The notes under the pieces are model-generated. The model made no database searches. It had not been told where the DNA came from and saw nothing but the letters and a program-made list of their open reading frames with translations. The position numbers were made by a program, and so were the translations under genes. Below, in pieces: positions 20,589 to 29,753 of a DNA stretch of 64,000 bases. Origin of the DNA: an uncultured Porphyromonadaceae bacterium (GTDB lineage: Bacteria > Bacteroidota > Bacteroidia > Bacteroidales > Muribaculaceae); NCBI GenBank assembly GCA_947177685.1, contig CAMWVE010000012.1, forward strand, positions 1-64,000, read 5' to 3'. Positions within the stretch are counted from its first letter, which is position 1. Each line of letters begins with the position of its first letter.

Positions 20589-21350
20589 ATGACAGAACTG
20601 ACAAACAATCTCCGCAAGACAGTGGCATCGCTGGGACAGGCGCGTAACCGCCGGCTGACCGGATGGTTCGTGGCTGAGGGTACGAAGTGTGTGCTGGAAA
20701 CGCTCGGCGCCTTCCGCACGGCTCATCTCTTTGCCACGGCACAGTGGATTCAGCAGCATCCTACGCCGGGTGTGAACCCCACGCAGGTCACCGCGGCTGA
20801 CATTCAGCGGATGTCACAACTGCAGACTCCGCAGCAGGTCATTGCGGTTTACCATATTCCTGACCCTGAGCCCGTACCTGCCGGCGTTGGCGAGCAGTTG
20901 ACGCTGGCGCTTGACCGCATTCAGGACCCCGGCAACATGGGCACAATCATGAGGGTAGCCGACTGGTTCGGCATCCGCCTGATTCTCGCATCGCCTGACA
21001 CCGTCGACATCTATAACCCCAAGGTGGTGCAGGCTACAATGGGCGCGATTGCCCGCGTGAAGGTAATCTACACCCCTCTCGCCGAAACTCTCGCGGCTTT
21101 GCCGGAGCATGTTCCGGTCTACGGCACTTTCCTTGATGGCAAGAATATCTATGATACGCCGCTGAAATCTTCCGGAATCATTGTGATGGGTAACGAGGGT
21201 AACGGCATCAGTGCCGAGGTGGCTCGCTGTGTCACCGCTCCGCTGTTCATACCGCCGTTTCCTGTGGGTGCTGACACCGTGGAGTCGCTCAACGTGGGGG
21301 TGGCAACAGCAGTGACCGTGGCTGAATTCCGTCGTCGCACAAAAATGTAA
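20589..21350 (+). CDS. TrmH/SpoU family RNA 2'-O-methyltransferase
   Basis: This 253-residue protein has an N-terminal RNA-binding substrate domain (TGWFVAEGTKCVLETL) and the SPOUT knot with the three family motifs: LALDRIQDPGNMGTIMRVAD, GIIVMGNEGNGIS and FPVGADTVESLNVGVATAV. It is expected to methylate a ribose in rRNA or tRNA with S-adenosylmethionine; the exact site is unknown. I chose the ATG at 20589 because the frame upstream runs into the divergent rnpB promoter. radA follows after 6 nt, so the two probably form one transcript. Confidence 0.9.
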   Translation: MTELTNNLRKTVASLGQARNRRLTGWFVAEGTKCVLETLGAFRTAHLFATAQWIQQHPTPGVNPTQVTAADIQRMSQLQTPQQVIAVYHIPDPEPVPAGVGEQLTLALDRIQDPGNMGTIMRVADWFGIRLILASPDTVDIYNPKVVQATMGAIARVKVIYTPLAETLAALPEHVPVYGTFLDGKNIYDTPLKSSGIIVMGNEGNGISAEVARCVTAPLFIPPFPVGADTVESLNVGVATAVTVAEFRRRTKM

Positions 21351-21356
21351 TTTCCT

Positions 21357-22727
21357 ATGGCAAAGAGTGTTAAAACAGTATGGTTTTGTAATGAATGTGG
21401 TGCCGAATCACCCAAGTGGGAGGGGCGATGCCCGTCGTGCGGCGCATGGAACAGCATGGTGGAGGAGCGCGTTCCTGCCAAAAGTAAAGCGATAGTCAGC
21501 GTGGGCAAAGGGGCGATGAAATCGGTTCCGCGACGCGTATCGGAAATAAGCACGGTCGATGAGCCCCGCATAACCATGCCGAGCGAAGAACTGAACCGGG
21601 TGCTCGGCGGCGGATTGGTACCCGGCTCGATGGTGCTGATTGGTGGCGAACCCGGCATAGGCAAGTCGACCCTCGTGCTCCAGAACATCCTGTCCATCCG
21701 CTCGCGTACTATATTATATGTGTCAGGCGAGGAAAGTGCCACCCAGCTCAAGCTGCGTGCCAACCGGTTGGGGCGCGTCAGCGACAACTGTTTCATAGTC
21801 ACTGAAACATCGCTTGAAAACATCTTCCGGCACATCAGCGACCTGCAGCCCGGACTGCTCGTCATCGACTCCATACAGACCATTGCCTCCGATGCCATCG
21901 AGTCAGCCGCAGGGTCGGTCAGTCAGGTGCGCGAGTCAGCCGTGCAACTGCTTAAGTATGCCAAGGAAAGCTCTGTGCCGGTTCTGCTGATAGGTCATAT
22001 AAACAAGGAGGGCAGCATTGCCGGACCCAAAGTGCTGGAGCATATAGTCGACGTGGTCCTGCAGTTCGAGGGCGACAGCAACTACATGTACCGCATATTG
22101 CGCTCAATCAAGAACCGATTCGGAAGTACAAACGAGATTGGTATTTATGAAATGTGCCGCCGCGGGTTGCGCGAGGTCAGCAATCCGTCGGAGATGCTTA
22201 TAAGTCGTGGCGACGAGGACCTTAGCGGTACTGCCATCGGAGTGACTTTGGAGGGGGCGCGCCCGTTCCTGATCGAGACACAGGCACTTGTCAGCACGGC
22301 AGCCTACGGCACTCCGCAGCGATCGGTCACCGGATTCGATTCCAAGCGCATGAACATGCTGCTCGCCGTGCTTGAGAAGCGTGTGGGGTTCAAGCTGTTG
22401 CAGAAAGATGTGTTTCTCAACATAGCCGGCGGACTGAAGGTGAACGACCCGGCGCTTGACCTGCCGGTCATCTGTGCCATCCTGTCGAGCAACGTCGACA
22501 TGGTCATACCGCACGGAGTCTGCATGGCAGGTGAGGTGGGACTGAGCGGCGAGATACGTCCGGTAACCCGCATGGAGCAGCGTATTCTTGAAGCTGAGAA
22601 ATTAGGCATGACAACCATCATCATACCCAAAAACAACCTGAAGGGTATCGACACAGCCTCCCGAAACATAAAAATCATTGAAGTCGGCAAGGTTGAGGAA
22701 GCCTTCCGCGCCCTGTTTGGAAAATAA
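21357..22727 (+). CDS. radA: DNA repair protein RadA
   Basis: This 456-residue protein has the four-cysteine zinc finger Cys11, Cys14, Cys25 and Cys28 (CNECGAESPKWEGRCPSC), a RecA-like ATPase with Walker A GGEPGIGKST at 96-105, the RadA-specific KNRFG motif in IKNRFGSTNEIG, and a C-terminal Lon-like domain. RadA (Sms) drives branch migration of recombination intermediates together with RecA. Length and domain order are standard. It is coupled to the upstream methyltransferase gene by a 6-nt gap. Confidence 0.97.
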   Translation: MAKSVKTVWFCNECGAESPKWEGRCPSCGAWNSMVEERVPAKSKAIVSVGKGAMKSVPRRVSEISTVDEPRITMPSEELNRVLGGGLVPGSMVLIGGEPGIGKSTLVLQNILSIRSRTILYVSGEESATQLKLRANRLGRVSDNCFIVTETSLENIFRHISDLQPGLLVIDSIQTIASDAIESAAGSVSQVRESAVQLLKYAKESSVPVLLIGHINKEGSIAGPKVLEHIVDVVLQFEGDSNYMYRILRSIKNRFGSTNEIGIYEMCRRGLREVSNPSEMLISRGDEDLSGTAIGVTLEGARPFLIETQALVSTAAYGTPQRSVTGFDSKRMNMLLAVLEKRVGFKLLQKDVFLNIAGGLKVNDPALDLPVICAILSSNVDMVIPHGVCMAGEVGLSGEIRPVTRMEQRILEAEKLGMTTIIIPKNNLKGIDTASRNIKIIEVGKVEEAFRALFGK

Positions 22728-22753
22728 ATTATCAATCACAAAATCAATCTCTT

Positions 22754-23377
22754 ATGAAACCGAAAACAGCCCTCGGAATTGCCAATTTTGGAATATTTGG
22801 CAGATTAATTCTCAATTATGCCTTTTTTCAACTTTTAAGTATGATTGTTCCACTCATCAATGACGGGGATATCGAAGGGTGGCAATTCTTTACAATCGGA
22901 TACAATATTACTTGTGTTCTCACATCCCTGATAATGATATTTATGCTCCTTGTGCCGTTGTTTGTAAAAGATACATTCAATTCAGTCATAGGTAAAGTAT
23001 TCGTGGGCATTGCGATACTGATTTCATTAGTTGTGATTGCCTTCAACATAATCGCTATGTTTATGACTAACACTCATTTATTAGGATCGATGCTTGGATT
23101 GGCTCTTTCACTGACTATAGCCGTGTTCATATTGTTGTCAAAAAGCTGGATGCCGGTAAAAATCTCGGCGACGGTCACACTTGCCATATTGGCTTGTGTC
23201 AGTGTGATAGGTGTTATAGGATACTTTGTAAACCCGGATATGCCATTTATGTTCCTACAAGTTCCAAACGGCATATTGAATGTGCTCTCTCTGATTCTCT
23301 CATTCGTGACTATTCTGCTCACCGTCATCTGGATGTTCCGTAAAGAACCGGCTGAAATTCAGCAGGATTACGAATAA
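22754..23377 (+). CDS. Six-helix membrane protein of unknown function
   Basis: This 207-residue, strongly hydrophobic protein has six predicted membrane helices, at about 16-35, 47-68, 78-98, 104-124, 133-153 and 175-195. The extramembrane parts are short and the C-terminus ends in a charged tail (RKEPAEIQQDYE). No family is recognised. It begins 26 nt after radA on the same strand and may be read through from it. tRNA-Gln follows 106 nt downstream under its own promoter. No catalytic motif is visible. Confidence 0.7.
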   Translation: MKPKTALGIANFGIFGRLILNYAFFQLLSMIVPLINDGDIEGWQFFTIGYNITCVLTSLIMIFMLLVPLFVKDTFNSVIGKVFVGIAILISLVVIAFNIIAMFMTNTHLLGSMLGLALSLTIAVFILLSKSWMPVKISATVTLAILACVSVIGVIGYFVNPDMPFMFLQVPNGILNVLSLILSFVTILLTVIWMFRKEPAEIQQDYE

Positions 23378-23433
23378 TTAATATTGTATCTTACAGCGTT
23401 TTACAAAAAAGATTGTAAAAAACTTTCCAAAAA

Positions 23434-23466
23434 ACTTGCATACTCGGAAAAAACGACGTAACTTTG
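23434..23466 (+). promoter_or_regulatory. Promoter of tRNA-Gln
   Basis: CTTG at 23434-23437, 21 nt, then TAACTTTG at 23459-23466. The -7 box ends 17 nt before the tRNA. Confidence 0.75.
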
Positions 23467-23483
23467 CATCCGTAAATCAACAT

Positions 23484-23554
23484 TGCCTTGTGGTGTAATG
23501 GTAGCACGTCGGATTCTGGTTCCGCCTGCGGGGGTTCGAATCCCTCCAAGGCAA
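23484..23554 (+). tRNA. tRNA-Gln (anticodon CTG)
   Basis: The acceptor TGCCTTG pairs with CAAGGCA, the D arm GTG...CAC and T arm GGGGG/CCCTC are present, and the anticodon loop reads TTCTGGT. Unlike tRNA-Met in this window, no CCA is encoded. A strong terminator follows at once. Confidence 0.92.
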
Positions 23555-23560
23555 CAAAAA

Positions 23561-23587
23561 GGTCAAGCACACGCTTGACCTTTTTTG
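23561..23587 (+). terminator. Rho-independent terminator of tRNA-Gln
   Basis: GGTCAAGC and GCTTGACC form a perfect 8-bp stem around ACAC, followed by six T. Confidence 0.92.
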
Positions 23588-23671
23588 TTTTTCATCAACA
23601 GCGGCAATTTCGCCCCGTGAATGATATATTTAGTCCGCTGTTCAACTCTAAATTTTTTTAAAGCTATTGTC

Positions 23672-25321
23672 ATGAAAAATTGGTCTAAACTTGTCGGCGG
23701 ATTATTGCTGATTCTGTTCACTGCCTTGGTGGTGGGATTGTGCAGTTTTAAAGTCCTGATTACAGTGTGGGCTATGATTCTGCCTCCGTTGTTCTACATA
23801 TTCCTGACCAAGTCGATGCAACATGGCAAAGTCTATAAACGCTGTTGCGTGTCACTTTCGGTTGCCGGATTACTGGTGGCGTCAAGTGTCACCGTAGGAG
23901 GCAGACTGACGCTTGTGTTGCTGATACTGGCAGCCCTGCTGATTCTTTTTGCCGCCGTCACAATGTTTGTCAAGATCCGAAAGTGGGTGGCGCCGGTGTT
24001 GGTGGCGACACTGTTGCCCGGTGTGATACTGCCGTTGACAATCGGCATGAATCCCTATGCGGTGACCGATGGAGGCAGCTCATCGCCGCTTCCCGTCTAT
24101 CAAGGTGTTTTCATTGTGAAAAAACCGGAGTATAATGATTATGGGAATCAGATATATAAATATGGACTCCGCGACCGTCTCGGACTCATCGTGCCCATGG
24201 AGTATTCCGACATAAAGGTTATGGATCCTGACGGACGGTTCGTGCTGCTCGTAAGCGAAAACTATCCAAATGGTCAACGAATAGGCGTTTATGATCTTGA
24301 AAAGAAAAAGTTTGTTGTCAATCCGGCTTATGAAACATCCTATGTGATTGATGTGGAGCAGATTAACAGCTCTGATTTCAGGCTTTTCAACTCCGATGGA
24401 AGGTATTTCGCAACCCTGCGTCTGCCCGGTGGCTACAGCGAAGATGCGCGGATAGTACCCTATTTCAGTGATAGTGAAGTGTCAGTAGTGGAATTTTTAG
24501 GAATGGCTCATACAGCTGAAACCGAGCCTTTTAATGAAACTGACGAAAAATTATTAGACTCCATTCCTCATGCATATAAGCTCTATAGGCAGATGATAAA
24601 CATGGGCACCGAGGCGTGTTCGCCTCAAAGTGACATACATTTCTCGCGTGCCCTCGAAATGATAATAGAAGAGAATCCCCATTATCGCGGCAATATAGCC
24701 AAGGCTCTTGACGATGTGACACGCATAGGTGATATGATTTCTGAAATAGAGTATGGCGATGAGTCTGAAAGTTCCGCAATCCGATTGCTGTGTACGTCGG
24801 CGAAGCTTTCACTCGCATCAGATTCACTATATCTTGTGTCGCCCTATTTTTTACCTGTGAAAGAGGAATATGTGGCATGGCACAATCTCACGGAGGCGAT
24901 GACGCGCTATCTCGACTACATGTACACCTTTCCCATTGTGGAATCCGACTCTGTGGCATCGCGCAACAATCAGGTGATCAAATGGCTTGACCATCGCCTT
25001 CAGTCCACGCTGACCGGTGGTGAAATAATTGCCGGAAAACGAGGATATACCGTCCCTCAGGGAAAATCTTTCCACACCGAGGCAGATTACGACTCGCTTT
25101 TCTATGGTTTCCACTCTGACGATTTCCCGGATTATTACAATCCCATGTGGAACGAAGTCCGCTATGCCTTCTATAATCTCATTGAAGTCCGCGAGCAATT
25201 AGCAGCTGAACTCGAATCGGACAAAGCCCGGGCTTACGAAGCTCACTCACAGGAGGTTATCGACAGCCTTTTCATCTTCATCGAGGACCTTGACCTGCCC
25301 GGCTTCCGCCCCGCGCTCTAA
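23672..25321 (+). CDS. Membrane protein with WG-repeat-like segment, unknown function
   Basis: This protein of about 549 residues starts at the ATG at 23672 (MKNWSKLVGG). The first 140 residues hold four or five membrane helices (LLLILFTALVVGLC, LITVWAMILPPLFYIF, LTLVLLILAALLILFAAV, VAPVLVATLLPGVILPL). A soluble part follows with stretches such as KYGLRDRLGLIVPMEYSDI and RIGVYDLEKKKFVVNPAYE that resemble WG beta-repeats (a protein restating its state in GxxD...P.YD modules). The remaining 330 residues are mainly helical and match nothing I can name. The gene stands alone between the tRNA-Gln terminator and a convergent LPS gene. Confidence 0.7.
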   Translation: MKNWSKLVGGLLLILFTALVVGLCSFKVLITVWAMILPPLFYIFLTKSMQHGKVYKRCCVSLSVAGLLVASSVTVGGRLTLVLLILAALLILFAAVTMFVKIRKWVAPVLVATLLPGVILPLTIGMNPYAVTDGGSSSPLPVYQGVFIVKKPEYNDYGNQIYKYGLRDRLGLIVPMEYSDIKVMDPDGRFVLLVSENYPNGQRIGVYDLEKKKFVVNPAYETSYVIDVEQINSSDFRLFNSDGRYFATLRLPGGYSEDARIVPYFSDSEVSVVEFLGMAHTAETEPFNETDEKLLDSIPHAYKLYRQMINMGTEACSPQSDIHFSRALEMIIEENPHYRGNIAKALDDVTRIGDMISEIEYGDESESSAIRLLCTSAKLSLASDSLYLVSPYFLPVKEEYVAWHNLTEAMTRYLDYMYTFPIVESDSVASRNNQVIKWLDHRLQSTLTGGEIIAGKRGYTVPQGKSFHTEADYDSLFYGFHSDDFPDYYNPMWNEVRYAFYNLIEVREQLAAELESDKARAYEAHSQEVIDSLFIFIEDLDLPGFRPAL

Positions 25322-25327
25322 GGTCCC

Positions 25328-25360
25328 CATTCCCCAGTCTTAACAAATGTTGGGGGAATG
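25328..25360. terminator. Hairpin between convergent genes
   Basis: CATTCCCCA (25328-25336) faces TGGGGGAATG (25351-25360) with one bulge. Its place between two convergent stops fits a bidirectional terminator, although no long T tract follows on either strand. Confidence 0.5.
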
Positions 25361-25369
25361 CGCTCTAAG

Positions 25370-26623
25370 TCAGCCGATTATGTCGGCATAGATGATGTCA
25401 GTGGCGCCGAGGTTGCGCTTGATGTAGTCGCCGGCGGCAGTGCCGGCGGTGTGGAGGGCGTCGGGGGTGGTGTGAAGGCGGTTGAGGGTGGCTGTGACTT
25501 CAGCGGCATTATGGCAGCTGAATCCGCCGCCGAGTGCTATGAGGTCGGCGGCTTCCTTGAATTTCTTGTGGTTGGGACCGAAAATGACGGGGATGCCGTA
25601 GACGGCTGCCTCGTTGATGTTGTGGATGCCGGCGCCGAATCCGCCGCCGATGTATGCCATGCGGGCGTAGCGGTAGAGGGTGGAGAGCTTGCCGAAACAG
25701 TCCACTATTATGCCGCGGATGGCTGAATCGTCGGCAGGTGTGGTTCCGTCGGCGTGCATTTTCTCCCATTCCGAGAGGTAAACGACGTTGCCGGCAATCG
25801 ATTTGCGGAGCAGTGCGAGCCGCTTGTCGTTGAATTCATGCGGTGCTATGATGAAGGTTACGCCGGGATTGGCGTTGAGCCAAGGGATATATTTCTCTTC
25901 GTCTGCCTCCCAAGAACTGCCCACTATTATGTCTGCCCCTTTGCCACCGTTGAAACGGTCTATGCCGTTGATGTGCGCGGTGGTTTTCATGATTTCGGTG
26001 ACGCGGTCGAAGCGTGTGTCGCCGGCTACGGTGACATTTTCTATTCCTATGGAGGCGAGCAGGCGCGCCGAGTTCTCATCCTGCACATATATGCGGGTGT
26101 AGAGTGTGAGGATGTGGCGCATGAACCCTCCCCACGGGCGGAAGAATATCTGCCCTTTGCGGAAGATGGCTGAAATCAGATAGACCGGAATGTGACGAGC
26201 GTGGAGCTGTTCGATGTAGTTCCCCCAGAACTCATATTTCACAAAAATGGCAGCCGACGGATTCATGGCTTCGACAAGCAACCGGGCGTTGGCAGGGGTG
26301 TCGAAGGGGAGGTAGAGCACCTTGTCGACTTTGTCGTAGTTTTTGCGCACCTCATAGCCTGAGGGTGAGAAGAAGCTCAGAACTATCCGGCGGTCAGGAT
26401 ATTCACGGCGCAGTCGCTCAATCAGCGTTCGACCTTGCTCGAACTCGCCAAGCGAGGCTGCGTGGACCCACAGCGGGCGGTCGAGTTGGCGCAGTTCAGG
26501 CAACAGCCGGTTCAGCGTGGTCTGCTGACCGGCGAGCATGGTTTTTATTTTGCGGGAGCGCACAGATGCAAGTGCCGCCGCTGCTGAATAGAGGCGGATG
26601 CCGGTGTTGTAAAGCCAGTTCAT
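25370..26623 (-). CDS. waaA: 3-deoxy-D-manno-octulosonic acid (Kdo) transferase
   Basis: This 417-residue protein is of GT-B fold, with an N-terminal membrane anchor region and the WaaA signatures LWVHAASLGEFEQGRTLIE (catalytic Glu in SLGE), PSAAIFVKYEFWGNYI and the C-terminal AYIGGGFGAGIHNINEAAVYG donor site. It transfers Kdo from CMP-Kdo to lipid A precursor on the cytoplasmic face. The gene follows gltX by 13 nt and is probably cotranscribed with it. Confidence 0.94.
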   Translation of the reverse strand: MNWLYNTGIRLYSAAAALASVRSRKIKTMLAGQQTTLNRLLPELRQLDRPLWVHAASLGEFEQGRTLIERLRREYPDRRIVLSFFSPSGYEVRKNYDKVDKVLYLPFDTPANARLLVEAMNPSAAIFVKYEFWGNYIEQLHARHIPVYLISAIFRKGQIFFRPWGGFMRHILTLYTRIYVQDENSARLLASIGIENVTVAGDTRFDRVTEIMKTTAHINGIDRFNGGKGADIIVGSSWEADEEKYIPWLNANPGVTFIIAPHEFNDKRLALLRKSIAGNVVYLSEWEKMHADGTTPADDSAIRGIIVDCFGKLSTLYRYARMAYIGGGFGAGIHNINEAAVYGIPVIFGPNHKKFKEAADLIALGGGFSCHNAAEVTATLNRLHTTPDALHTAGTAAGDYIKRNLGATDIIYADIIG

Positions 26624-26636
26624 GGCATGGGGAGGA

Positions 26637-28178
26637 TTACTCAGGTTTGATGTTTTCGATGCCTGCCTTTATTCGGCGCACTGTTTCTTCTTTGCCCATC
26701 AGCTCGGTGATGTCAAACATGTGGGGACCTTTACATTCGCCCACTACCGTCAGACGGAAGGCGTTCATGACGTTGCCCATGTGATAGCCGTTGTCAGTAA
26801 TCCATCCGAGTACAACAGGCTCGGCTGCGGCACTGCTGAAATCTTCCAGACCTTCAAGCACACCTATCAGCTGCTGCATGAGCGCGGGTGTTTCGGCGCT
26901 CCAGCGTTTTTTCACCGCCTTCGGTTCATAGCTGTCAGGAGCCACGAAGAAGAATTTGGCATGATCCCAGAGGTCTGACACAAAGTTGATGCGACCTTTG
27001 ACCATGGCGACCGCGCGTGTGATATATTCTTTGGAGAAATCGGCGGGATTGACACCATGCTGTTCCAGAACGGGTATGAAAAGCTCGGCGAGTTTTTCAT
27101 CAGGGAGCTCCTGCAGATATTTGTGGTTGAACCATTTACCTTTCTCGAAGTCAAATTTGGCACCGGATTTCGAGCAGTGGCTGAAGGAGAATTTCTGAAT
27201 CAGCTCGTCCATGTTCATGATTTCGGTGTCGTCGCCGGGATTCCATCCGAGCAGTGCGAGGAAGTTTATCACCGCCTCAGGCAGATAGCCTGCTTCGCGG
27301 TAGCCTGACGATATGTCGCCCGATTTGGGGTCATGCCATTCAAGCGGGAACACGGGGAAACCGAGGCGGTCGCCGTCGCGTTTGCTCAGTTTCCCTTTGC
27401 CGTCGGGCTTGAGCAACAGCGGCAGATGCACGAATTCAGGTCTGGTATCAGCCCATCCGAAAGCTTCATAGAGAAGCACATGGAGCGGAGCCGAGGGGAG
27501 CCATTCTTCGCCGCGGATGACGTGGGTCACTTCCATCAGGTGGTCGTCAACGATGTTGGCGAGGTGATATGTGGGCAGGTCGTCCGCGCTCTTGTAGAGC
27601 ACTTTGTCATCGAGAATCGAGGAGTTGATCACAACTTTGCCGCGGATAAGGTCGTTCACTTCCACGTCACGTCCCGGCTCAATGAGGAAACGGACCACAT
27701 AGGGAGTGCCTTCGGCAATCAGGCGGTCTACCTCCTCGCGGGGCATAGTCAGCGAGTTGCGCATCTGTCCTCTGGTCGAGGCGTCATACTGGAAGTTGGG
27801 CTGAGCGGCGCGCGCTTTCTCCAGTTCTTCCGGGGTATCGAAAGCAATATAGGCTTTGCTGTTGTCAAGCAGTTGTTTGACATATTGGCGATAGATGTCG
27901 CGGCGCTGACTCTGTTTGTAAGGACCGTAAGAACCACCTTCGCGCACACCCTCGTCGATGGTTATGCCGAGCCATGCGAGAGCTTCGTTGATGTAGTCCT
28001 CGGCACCGGGCACAAAGCGCTGAGAGTCAGTGTCCTCGATGCGGAGAATCATTGTTCCGCCGTTCTGGCGGGCGAAAAGATAGTTGTAAAGGGCGGTTCT
28101 GACGCCGCCTATGTGGAGCGGACCCGTGGGGGAGGGTGCGAAACGCACTCTGACGGGGCGATTTGATTTTGTGTTCAT
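26637..28178 (-). CDS. gltX: Glutamate-tRNA ligase
   Basis: This 513-residue class I synthetase has [20 protein letters not shown] with the HIGH-type motif and [16 protein letters not shown] with the KMSKS-type motif. It charges tRNA-Glu (and in many bacteria tRNA-Gln, for later amidation; here a tRNA-Gln gene is also present in the window). The start is the ATG at 28178 ([11 protein letters not shown]): the full promoter at 28196-28227 excludes the longer in-frame start at 28226. waaA follows 13 nt downstream. Confidence 0.96.
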   Translation of the reverse strand: MNTKSNRPVRVRFAPSPTGPLHIGGVRTALYNYLFARQNGGTMILRIEDTDSQRFVPGAEDYINEALAWLGITIDEGVREGGSYGPYKQSQRRDIYRQYVKQLLDNSKAYIAFDTPEELEKARAAQPNFQYDASTRGQMRNSLTMPREEVDRLIAEGTPYVVRFLIEPGRDVEVNDLIRGKVVINSSILDDKVLYKSADDLPTYHLANIVDDHLMEVTHVIRGEEWLPSAPLHVLLYEAFGWADTRPEFVHLPLLLKPDGKGKLSKRDGDRLGFPVFPLEWHDPKSGDISSGYREAGYLPEAVINFLALLGWNPGDDTEIMNMDELIQKFSFSHCSKSGAKFDFEKGKWFNHKYLQELPDEKLAELFIPVLEQHGVNPADFSKEYITRAVAMVKGRINFVSDLWDHAKFFFVAPDSYEPKAVKKRWSAETPALMQQLIGVLEGLEDFSSAAAEPVVLGWITDNGYHMGNVMNAFRLTVVGECKGPHMFDITELMGKEETVRRIKAGIENIKPE

Positions 28179-28195
28179 TTTGGTAAATTTTTTTA

Positions 28196-28227
28196 CAAAG
28201 TTATAAAAACTCTGTGTGTTATGCAAA
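28196..28227 (-). promoter_or_regulatory. Promoter of gltX-waaA
   Basis: On the minus strand TTTG (28224-28227), 20 nt, TAACTTTG (28196-28203). The predicted leader is about 11 nt. Confidence 0.8.
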
Positions 28228-28237
28228 TCTGCAAAGG

Positions 28238-29623
28238 TCAGAATGCGTTCTTCTCCCCTTTGATGGCGTTAACCACGGTTTTGACAATGATTTTGAGGTC
28301 GAGCAGGAAAGTCCAGTGCTCGATATACCACACGTCGCGCTCCACTCTGCCCTGCATCTGCCACAGCTCCTTGGTTTCACCGCGGAAACCGGTCACCTGC
28401 GCCCAGCCGGTAATTCCCGGCAGAACAATGTGGCGCACCATGTACTGGTCAATCAGTTCGGTGTATTTCTCGGTGTGTTTAAGCATGTGGGGTCGGGGAC
28501 CCACAACACTCATGTCGCCCTTGAACACGTTGATGAACTGCGGCAGTTCGTCGATGTTGGTCTTGCGGAGGAACTCGCCGACGCGGGTCTTGCGCGGGTC
28601 GTTTTTGGTAGCCTGCAGTGTGTCAGACTGTTTGTTGACCTTCATGGTGCGGAATTTGTAGCAGACAAACTCCTTGCCGAAATAGCCGGTACGTTTCTGC
28701 TTGAAGAATACCGGACCGGGCGAACTGAGTTTCACTGCAATAGCCACCGGAATGTAGATGATGGGGAAGAAAATCAGGAACGCGCCGGAGAATGCGATGT
28801 CGAAACCGCGCTTAAGCATGCGGTTATACCATTTGCTGACCGGCGACGGATGGGTGGCGAGCACAGGCGTGGTGCCCACGGAGGTCAGGTCGAAAATGCG
28901 GTTGAAATAGCGGTTGATCTGCGGAACGTAGTAGAACCGGATCATGTTGTCCTCACTGATTTTCAACACTTTGGCAAGGCTCTCACGATCCTCGCCTGAC
29001 AGGGTGTAGTAAATTTCATCGGCGCCGTTTTCACGGACGAAATCCTCCAGTGCATCGATGTTGCCTCGGTAGTTGCCGGTGAAATCGGCAGGCTTGTAAG
29101 GGGCGAAGAAGCCGGTGATACGGTAGCCGTAGGCAGTGTTCTCCTCCATGTTCGACACCAGTTTGGCAGCCGTGGAGCCGGTGCCTATGATGATGACTTT
29201 CAGGTAGTTGTAGCCCTTTCGGCGGAAGTATTTCATTATCTCGCGGAACACCACCCAGCTGATGGGCAGCAGAACCAGATAGGAGATGAAGAAAGAGAAT
29301 ATCTGGTGGATAGGAACCGGCTGTATGTTCAGGTAAAGGAGGATGGCTGAGAAGGAGCAAGCTGTCAGCACCACAGCTGTCAACGCCTTGGCTATTATGC
29401 GGTCAGTGTGGATGGAGCGGTTTGCCAGCACATGGCGCGTGAAGAACACCGGCACGGGCAGATAAGCCACATTGACACACAGCAGCATCACGCGCGTGGT
29501 CAGATTGGTCTGCTCGCCGGGGTAATAGCGCATTATCATCATGAACAGTATGTTGATGATGAGGAAGTCAGCTATGATGAGTGATGGGACAATGAATTTG
29601 CCGTAACGTGATATTCGTGTCAA
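28238..29623 (-). CDS. Undecaprenyl-phosphate glucose phosphotransferase-like enzyme (WcaJ/PglC superfamily)
   Basis: This 461-residue protein has four to five N-terminal membrane helices, a CoA-binding-like middle domain ([17 protein letters not shown]) and a C-terminal bacterial sugar transferase domain from about 265: [86 protein letters not shown]. It is expected to move a hexose-1-phosphate onto undecaprenyl phosphate and so start a capsule or exopolysaccharide unit. The sugar is not certain. It stands alone, with palindromic repeats upstream. Confidence 0.92.
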   Translation of the reverse strand: MTRISRYGKFIVPSLIIADFLIINILFMMIMRYYPGEQTNLTTRVMLLCVNVAYLPVPVFFTRHVLANRSIHTDRIIAKALTAVVLTACSFSAILLYLNIQPVPIHQIFSFFISYLVLLPISWVVFREIMKYFRRKGYNYLKVIIIGTGSTAAKLVSNMEENTAYGYRITGFFAPYKPADFTGNYRGNIDALEDFVRENGADEIYYTLSGEDRESLAKVLKISEDNMIRFYYVPQINRYFNRIFDLTSVGTTPVLATHPSPVSKWYNRMLKRGFDIAFSGAFLIFFPIIYIPVAIAVKLSSPGPVFFKQKRTGYFGKEFVCYKFRTMKVNKQSDTLQATKNDPRKTRVGEFLRKTNIDELPQFINVFKGDMSVVGPRPHMLKHTEKYTELIDQYMVRHIVLPGITGWAQVTGFRGETKELWQMQGRVERDVWYIEHWTFLLDLKIIVKTVVNAIKGEKNAF

Positions 29624-29651
29624 AATTCCGTTGGTTTACAGTTGGGAGTTT

Positions 29652-29750
29652 GCGGACGCCCAACGAAGCCCGGACGCTCCACGAAGCGTCCCTACATGGG
29701 CAATCGTTATTAGCGCAAGCAATAGATGGACGCACCGGGGGTGCGTCCAT
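29652..29750. repeat. Cluster of palindromic REP-like units
   Basis: A degenerate half unit lies at 29652-29670, a full unit at 29671-29696 (same as at 17-42), and a variant at 29726-29750 with an 11-bp stem, ATGGACGCACC around GGG. The cluster fills the gap between two minus-strand genes. The last hairpin lies 4 nt beyond the DUF349 stop and might serve as its terminator. Confidence 0.8.
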
Positions 29751-29753
29751 TTA

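Noticed and set aside
27333..28166. A 277-codon plus-strand frame across gltX
   Set aside because: It is antisense to a clear glutamate-tRNA ligase and has no family features.
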